A stretch of DNA of 40,716 nucleotides, from the NCBI GenBank assembly GCA_015680685.1, contig MNCI01037735.1, positions 19,511 through 60,226 on the forward strand, given 5' to 3'. A model generated the notes under the pieces. The model saw nothing but the letters and a program-made list of their open reading frames with translations. It was not told the DNA's origin and ran no database searches. Numbering within the stretch: position 1 is the first letter of the stretch; each line of letters opens with the position of its first letter. This document shows positions 34,651 through 40,716 of the stretch, one piece after another. Both the position numbers and the translations under genes were made by a program. The DNA comes from Gnetum montanum (lineage: Eukaryota > Streptophyta > Gnetopsida > Gnetales > Gnetaceae).

Positions 34651-36149
34651 AAGTTTTTTTTAAGAAAGGAGGTGTGACGATATACACTTGAAGATTATTA
34701 TTAATCTTACTTACTTCAACTTTAGGTAGCTATTCCATTTAGTGATGCTATTAATTCATATTCTCCTTGCATAAGGTTTAATTCATTGTCCAAGATAAAC
34801 CCATTGCATTGCAAAACCATTATGTTTGCGTGAATACATTTAATTCAAATATATATATTTTGGATGAGGATGGATAGCTTGAATATTTGTGATTGTATAA
34901 TTCCAAGTCCAAGGAAAGAAAAAACATTAGAGGGGTACCATAAGAATACCATTATAGTTTCAAAAAATTTTAAAATATATATATAATAATAGTCAAGTAA
35001 AGGTTCTGGCTCAACGCCACCACTCATTGCCACTCACCACCATTAACACTCATGGCATCACTGATACTACGTTTAGTGTGGCCTCCATGGCATTGATGGG
35101 CCAAATCATTGTGGATACGTGATGAGAATAAGAATTAAAGCCCTCATAACCTTGTTCATGGGTTCTCAATTCTTTTTTCTGCAATGATTTCCTCATTCGT
35201 CGCAAGTGTACCTTTAGTGCTCAAAAAATTATTTGCCAAGAAAAGAATATACACAAAGAAATGAAAGTGAATCCAACCTTTACATTTTTTCTTAGGTTTA
35301 TCAGTGTTGGGGCATTATTGTTTGAGCATTTCTAAAGACTCTATAGTTATTTTTTTTAGTTTTATTTCTCAAAGGTAAAATATGCAAGAGTAGGGTTAAC
35401 TTGGATGGATGCGAGAGCTTTTTCCTGCCTTGTTATTTCAAAGAAAAAAAACAAATGAAACAAATACGAACAATGGGTGTCCCTATAATACTATCTAATG
35501 AACCTCTAATTAAACAAGTGAGAACAAAAATCATTTTAAATGGTAGTGTTGACAATCATTGCTCCACCAACAAGTAAAACTGCAAGAAGACATGGGAGCT
35601 CCATTACCACCTTAGCTACTAGCCTTGTGCTTGTTCTGTTGCTGCTATTATGGCCACCATTATTCCCACAGAGGCCATCACTATCTCCATCTTGAAGCTA
35701 TCTGGTTTTGGAATGTCATCGAAAATGGGCTTTGATTATGATTCAATTGTAATGACATCAGTCGTGACAGTTGCAAGTAGAAAGGATGACATATGGCAAG
35801 AGGTATCGAATCCTACATGTGCCAGGATTTGGATAACTTAATCCTGCATTACTGTAAGGTAAATTTTTGAAGCTGCCATTGGTGAAACCTACATCTTTTC
35901 TATTGACGTGTCCAACAATGACCTTAGTAAAGCTTATCAACAAGACATTGAAATTGTGAGTTGTTACAAACTATGAGTTTGTTACCTAAACTAACAATGG
36001 TTATTATGATAGAATACACACATGTACCTAAACACTTGGTCTAAGCATATGCTATCTCTTTGATCAATTAATCGTATGTTTACTTGGTTCCACTTAAATA
36101 AAAACTCAATTTAAAATGGAGAAGAAGAATTTATAGGATATTTGTACAA
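34651..36149. other. unassigned stretch inside element E
   Basis: About 1.5 kb between protease and linker that has no counterpart in A, where these parts are about 120 bp apart. Only short open frames are present and I see no reverse transcriptase, RNase H or integrase motif. It may be an insertion, a captured segment, or very decayed pol. Confidence 0.45.
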
Positions 36150-39100
36150 CTTGATATATGAAGAAGACATTTGGCTATGACTTCTTTTATTTCTATGAAA
36201 ATTGTAACTTACTATGATAACCTTTATGATTTCTATGGTTTTCTATTGGTTTCACGCATAGTTTCGAATATACCTCATTATCCATTGTCAGCCATTAGGC
36301 ACCTTCCTATTTTGTGGTTGTTGCATATAGGCAATTTTGAATGGTAAATGCCTCAACACACTTATTGCATGATGTGATGGAGGTACTTTAAATAGTCCAT
36401 ATCTTTTGCATGCAATTCCACCCTTTTTCACTATATGTAATGCATGGAACTCCCTTCTTCTCTATTTTACTAAATTCATTTTCCTTGGAAATTTCCAAGG
36501 AAAGAACTCGAAACCCCATCTTGGCATCAATTGTGCTAAGCTAAGCCCTTTCCATGATAATAAGGAAGTCTTGCTTACAGTAATCAACATGGATCGTTAG
36601 GAAGTCTACATGATAATACCATGCATCAACAAGCTTCAATGTGATGTTACATTTCTTTAATGAAGGTAGGTTCTAGGTCTTGTACATTTCTTGTGAATTA
36701 AATTAACTCCATAACTTGAGTTGAATATAGCCTTGTAGGGATCATCCCCTACAAAGTGTAAATAGATAAGGGGACTCCCAAGAGCATATCATTTCCTAGG
36801 AAGATGGCTAGCTTTGATCCAATCAGTAATTTCATGGATCAACATGATGGTATGCATATTTGATGACTTGTGATTTGAATGAGGCTTGAGGTTGATTTTA
36901 GAAGTGGTGGATGTAGAATTAGTAACTGTGGATTTCTGCAAAGGTTTTGGAGGATTTTTGGTCCTAAAGAAAGCCCTTTTTTGAGGTTTAGGTTCAACAC
37001 CACTCGAGTGATTATCCAGTTTTAAGTTAATAGCCATTGTTGCATTTCGTTGTTGCGACTATGGGAGAATTTCTTCTTGCATAAATGGAGAAGGTGGCAA
37101 GGGAGAAGTATTATATGGTGTAGAGTTTGGTGATGGATAGGGAAGAGGATAACTAGAGGAAGAAGTAGGTCTTAGAGTATGGGTTCGATGATATTTTGGA
37201 GGGTAGTAGTGGTAATTGAAAGGATTGTAGCTTGTAGAGCCACAAGGAAATACAAATTGCTGGACATAGTATCCATAGGGATTCAGCTACTGGTAAGGCT
37301 ATTGATGTTTGGGTGGTGGCATCCACCATGACTATGGGTTTTGCCATTGTTGATATTGCTCTTGAGGTTGAGTTGGTGCTCCACTCGAATAATACTATGT
37401 TTGGTGAAATTTCTACTTAGGATTGCTTTGAGGATAATGCAATCTCTTGGGTGGCTGCCTCTTTGCAAATATTGGATTCAAGGCATATAACCTAGATTCT
37501 TATAGATGCAACATCATAGGACAACATCCCTTGGGATGTTCATACTGATAGATATCACATTCATCATCATTGGTTTTGGAATCTACAACCTCATTGACCA
37601 TGGAAGCCTTAACTTTTTACTGCATATACCCCTTATTTATATTTTTCCTTCTTCTTCTATCTTGTTCACTACTTTTCTACTTTGCCTTCTCCTCTACTAT
37701 CTTCAAAGCATTTTGAAACTTCTCATCTAACGAGTCCCACATTTTATCCATCTTGGTTGATATTTTAGAGATAGATTTTTATATTGGCAAGGTCTTTCTT
37801 TGCATCAATTCATCTAGTGGTGCATCCTCCTTTATATCACAAAAACATACATCCCTCTTGTGAATGGAGGAGTCTTTTTTGTATTCATCTGCCCTCTCTT
37901 GTTTCTTCAACTCCCCTTCTTCTTTGACCACCTATTCTATTAGCCTTTGGATCTAATGGGCTGTTATCTCAGAAAGTCTTCCTTGAACATAAATCCTAGG
38001 AGTTTCTCTTGTTTTGTTCCATAGCTCATTTATGATACGACGAAGTTGTTCCCTTTGTGAGAATCCATGGCCTAGGCATTGGTGCATTAGAGAGTAATGC
38101 TTGCCTAAGGTTGCATCCAAGGACTTATGATTCCCTTGCTTTTATCGTTGGATCTACTTCCTTAAGTTGAACACTCATGAGTACGTTTGATATTTCATGA
38201 GTATCTTTGGGAATAATTTCAACTTATACTAATCATTTTCAATATTTTGTAAAGCATAGGCATCATGGAAAGCTTGTAGATGATGTTATGCATTTGCATT
38301 ATATCCCCCTTTGAACTTGAGGATATCGTTCATATCCAACCATTTAATTGTGTTATCCTTCTAATGTCTAGTGGGAACTCTAACTGCTTCTAAAACATTC
38401 AACATGTTTCTTGTGGTTAACAATGATTCATCATCATCATTATGTCCACAGTGATCCTTATGATGACCATGCCTTTGATGGTGAGTTCTACTATGCCTTC
38501 TTTCTTTGCAATGTTCTTTCTCCTCATGTTTTTGACTCCCATCCTAGGTCCTATTATCACGATGGAACCTCCTATCATCCCCATGTTGATCTTGACCACC
38601 CTTGTCTTTGTTTCTACCATGGCTTCTCTCATTATAGTTTGATGAGGAGGAGGATGATGAAGATAGAGGAGTAGGAGAATGGTACCTTCTAGTCTATCTT
38701 TTTTGATCCTTGTCATGACCCTTCTTTTTATCTTTTCTCTTCTCCTTGTCATTCTCATTGTCCTTGGATGAATGACTATTGAAGTTCCTTGGCCTTTAAA
38801 CCCTATCTTTCCATCACCAAGGTTCTCCAAGGTTGACTACAACCATTAGTGAAGGGTGTCCTTCTCAAAGAAAGGAGGAGAATCTATATATTGAGAGTGG
38901 CCAAAAAAGAAATCCCCGTCCTCTTTATGTGATTGCAGTAATAAAGGTGTTGGGATTGGCTTACCCTTGGAGGCTTCATAGTGGGCCTCCATACATTTGT
39001 CTTTGTGAAGCTATACTTTTTTAGGTTGGTAGTCTCAGAAGATTTGATCTATCATTTCATATTCAAGCCCTACTGCTTCAACACCCAATCTCATAATTTG

Positions 39101-39358
39101 GATCATGAGCATGATAAGAATGGATCAATCAGGACATAACACAATGCTATCATCCATATCCCTCTAACATAATTGTTCATCCTGATGGAGGATGAAGGTG
39201 AAGTATAGATAATCGGGATCCATATGAGCATAGACAACATTTAGTTGTTGAGGGTTTTCACTAGTAGTTTTTGGCATCCTCTCCTATTGCTTATTGTTTT
39301 TGTCATCACATGATGGAGATTCTTTCATAGGAGCAAAATCCATTTCAAAAATAGACAT
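36150..39358 (-). pseudogene. gag-protease pseudogene (element E)
   Basis: Aligns with A's gag-protease over about 3.2 kb on the opposite strand. ATG at 39358; NVVYAHMDPDYLYFTFILHQ (about 39255-39200) matches A's N-terminal module; the His/Asp-rich linker and LLTTRNMLN (about 38415-38390) lead into the gag domain (about 38390-37900); RAFFRTKNPPK and ITDWIKASHLPRK (about 36980-36790) precede the protease. The protease active site reads NSSYGVNLI near 36690 where A has DSGSGVNLIS, so the catalytic Asp codon is changed. Later CITYSE, CNKC and CLYATTT (about 36440-36290) follow A's order. Many stops and frameshifts are spread throughout, more than in A. Confidence 0.75.
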
Positions 39359-39486
39359 AAGTGTGTCTTAGAATAATGTTGTTGTTATTATTATTATTAT
39401 TAGAGATATTTCATTATGTTCTTCTCACAACACTTGTGTATGAATTCACTAGTTAATAATATTTCACCCACTTATCTAAACTAAGT

Positions 39487-39504
39487 TCGTAGTAATGTTG
39501 CCAA
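39487..39504 (-). other. decayed tRNA-Asp-type primer-binding site (element E)
   Basis: Directly after the LTR end, the minus strand reads TTGGCAACATTACTACGAA. The classic Athila site complementary to tRNA-Asp is TGGCGCCGTTGCCGGGGA; 10 of 18 positions agree and 6 of the 8 differences are transitions, as expected for CpG decay. The tRNA identity rests on recall of the Athila site. Confidence 0.5.
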
Positions 39505-40103
39505 TGATAAGTGGTAGGTATCTCCTATGCCCAACCATACAAATCATAAGCATTCATTAGTGATTTGGTCGAATTTTGTAGACTTAGTTATCCAAGTGGC
39601 CAATATTCCTAAATAGTGAATTATTTAGTTGTAAGGTTGTTGTCTTCCTAACTTACACTTGTATTTTATCTATATCTATGGTTAAGTGTGGTTAAGGCAT
39701 GTGATATATATTTTTGTAATGATTTTTAATATATTTTTTTCTCCCAAAGACTAGATGATTGAGTAGAGGTTTAATAATTAATTTCCTAACTAATCAACTA
39801 GTTTAGTAACTAATCATTCTGACGTGAAGTAACCATTTCCAATTGTCATACGCATCCCGAACTAGTGTTAACACTACTAGGTTACCAAGTGGCTATTACT
39901 AGGCATACCAAATATCCACTACTAGGATTACCTAGTGTTAACACGTTATGCTCAAAGTGGTCATATTCACGTGTTTATGATTAATAACATTAATTACTTA
40001 ATTAAAGACAATAATGAAAAGTTCTAGTAAAGTAAAGCGCAAAAATGGAAAGTGAAGCTATTCTAAGTGCTGCAATGGATATAAGAAATCTTGATTTTAT
40101 TAT
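39505..40103 (-). repeat. 5' LTR of element E, interrupted
   Basis: The + strand starts TGATAAGTGGTAGGTATC at 39505 and continues through the CCAACCATAC and ACTACTAGGTTACCAAG blocks to 40103, where a younger LTR is inserted. The rest of E's LTR should lie beyond the window. It is diverged, like the LTRs of B and D. Confidence 0.7.
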
Positions 40104-40716
40104 TGATGGGACATGATATCACAGTTCGCCATAATGTCTATAAATAAAAGCGGCTCTCCCTTGTTCATCATTAGTTATTAGTTAGGAATTAGAAGTAGCG
40201 AAGCTCTGGCAGTTTGGCCACTCCAGAGATAGATTATTTTTCCCATGTCTGCCCGCAGTGTGGTGAATGTAATTGTATGACATTCTTTATTCGAGTGTGA
40301 CATACTTGGACACGCACATGACCGGCAATAAAGATCAAGATTACTTCATCATTGCAGCAGTCACTTTGTTTATTTAATTGTTATTTACTGCTTTCTCTCT
40401 CACCCTTAAACTCCTAGAACGCGGAACAAGTACGACTTGATTATGAGCATTTAAGTGTGACTACTTGGTAGCCTAGTGGCGTACCTAGGATCTGTGCTTA
40501 GTAATCCTAGTGGTAGTCATGCACGAGGTCCAAGATGTGTACAGTTGATCAAGGAATCGGTTGCTCGTCGCACTTAGGCTAGATTAGACTTTCTTACCCT
40601 TTTCCTCCTAGCTTAGCTTAGTTAATATTACTTCCCACTGCCTTCAAGAGTAGCGTTAGAATTAGGAACACATCATACACCTCACTCTGGACTAAACCAT
40701 ACGTGACAAATATAAA
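40104..40716 (+). repeat. young-type LTR inserted in E's LTR, runs off the window
   Basis: Starts TGATGGGACATGATATC, with TATAAATA at about 40139-40146, an AATAAA in GGCAATAAAG near 40325, and two 33-34 bp units (about 40460-40530). It closely follows the reverse complement of the LTR at 27516. The left flank ATTAT (40099-40103) is the candidate target duplication. Whether it is a solo LTR or the 5' LTR of a full element cannot be seen. Confidence 0.8.

Larger units (their letters stand above)
31993..40103 (-). mobile_element. Element E: gag-protease, linker and extra ORF on the minus strand
   Basis: Reading leftward: 5' LTR part (40103-39505), primer-binding site (39504-39487), leader, gag-protease pseudogene (39358 to about 36150), unassigned DNA (36149-34651), linker (34650-32691), part of the extra ORF (32690-31993). 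It joins the truncated LTR of D head-on near 31992. No pol domain was recognised between protease and linker; 1.5 kb is too short for reverse transcriptase to integrase. Treating the two halves as a single element is an inference from order and strand. Confidence 0.6.

Noticed and set aside
35650-35841. 63-codon frame MATIIPTEAITISILKLSGF...
   Set aside because: Short, no recognisable domain, no support from neighbouring copies.
38411-38830. Open frames rich in His/Asp/Tyr (+) and Arg/Ile/Met (-)
   Set aside because: Both are off-frame readings of the His/Asp-rich gag linker of element E on the minus strand.

Overview
The window is nuclear DNA from a land plant with a large, repeat-choked genome. 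A conifer or other gymnosperm would fit, but nothing here proves it. It is AT-rich, has one spliced gene whose protein resembles a plant-specific family, and is otherwise dominated by decayed Ty3/gypsy LTR retrotransposons of one family. That family looks Tat/Athila-like: a decayed tRNA-Asp-type primer site, a gag-protease reading frame, an Athila-style integrase C-terminus, and long extra sequence between pol and the 3' LTR.

Layout. 1-6467: element A (+), gag-protease followed directly by a noncoding linker and the 3' LTR; reverse transcriptase, RNase H and integrase are absent. Its 5' LTR should lie just left of base 1. 6468-13024: older element B (+), with post-pol linker, an extra ORF of about 940 codons and a 3' LTR; the ORF is split by a solo LTR (10876-11754) with a perfect 5-bp target duplication. 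13025-17900: intergenic DNA with a 33-bp minisatellite, a possible LTR of another family, and a retrocopy-like CCR4/EEP nuclease pseudogene on the minus strand. 18518-22940: the only spliced host gene; eight exons give an open 568-codon frame, but conserved sequence continues past its TAG and is then broken. 23418-31990: element D (+), with an integrase C-terminal remnant, linker, extra ORF split by two more solo LTRs, and a truncated 3' LTR. 31993-40103: element E (-), with 5' LTR, primer site, gag-protease pseudogene, a stretch I cannot assign, linker and part of the extra ORF. 40104 to the end: a younger LTR inserted into E's LTR.

The family's coding parts are gag (capsid, RNA binding), an aspartic protease, integrase (one remnant) and the extra ORF, whose N-terminus resembles the 'putative plant transposon protein' domain and whose C-terminal part looks like coiled coil. 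Three copies carry an inverted repeat plus a TATA-like stretch upstream of the extra ORF, which suggests an internal promoter. Every retroelement frame is disabled, mostly by stops where Gln codons are expected, as methylated-cytosine decay would produce. All assignments come from reading the sequence; no database search was run.
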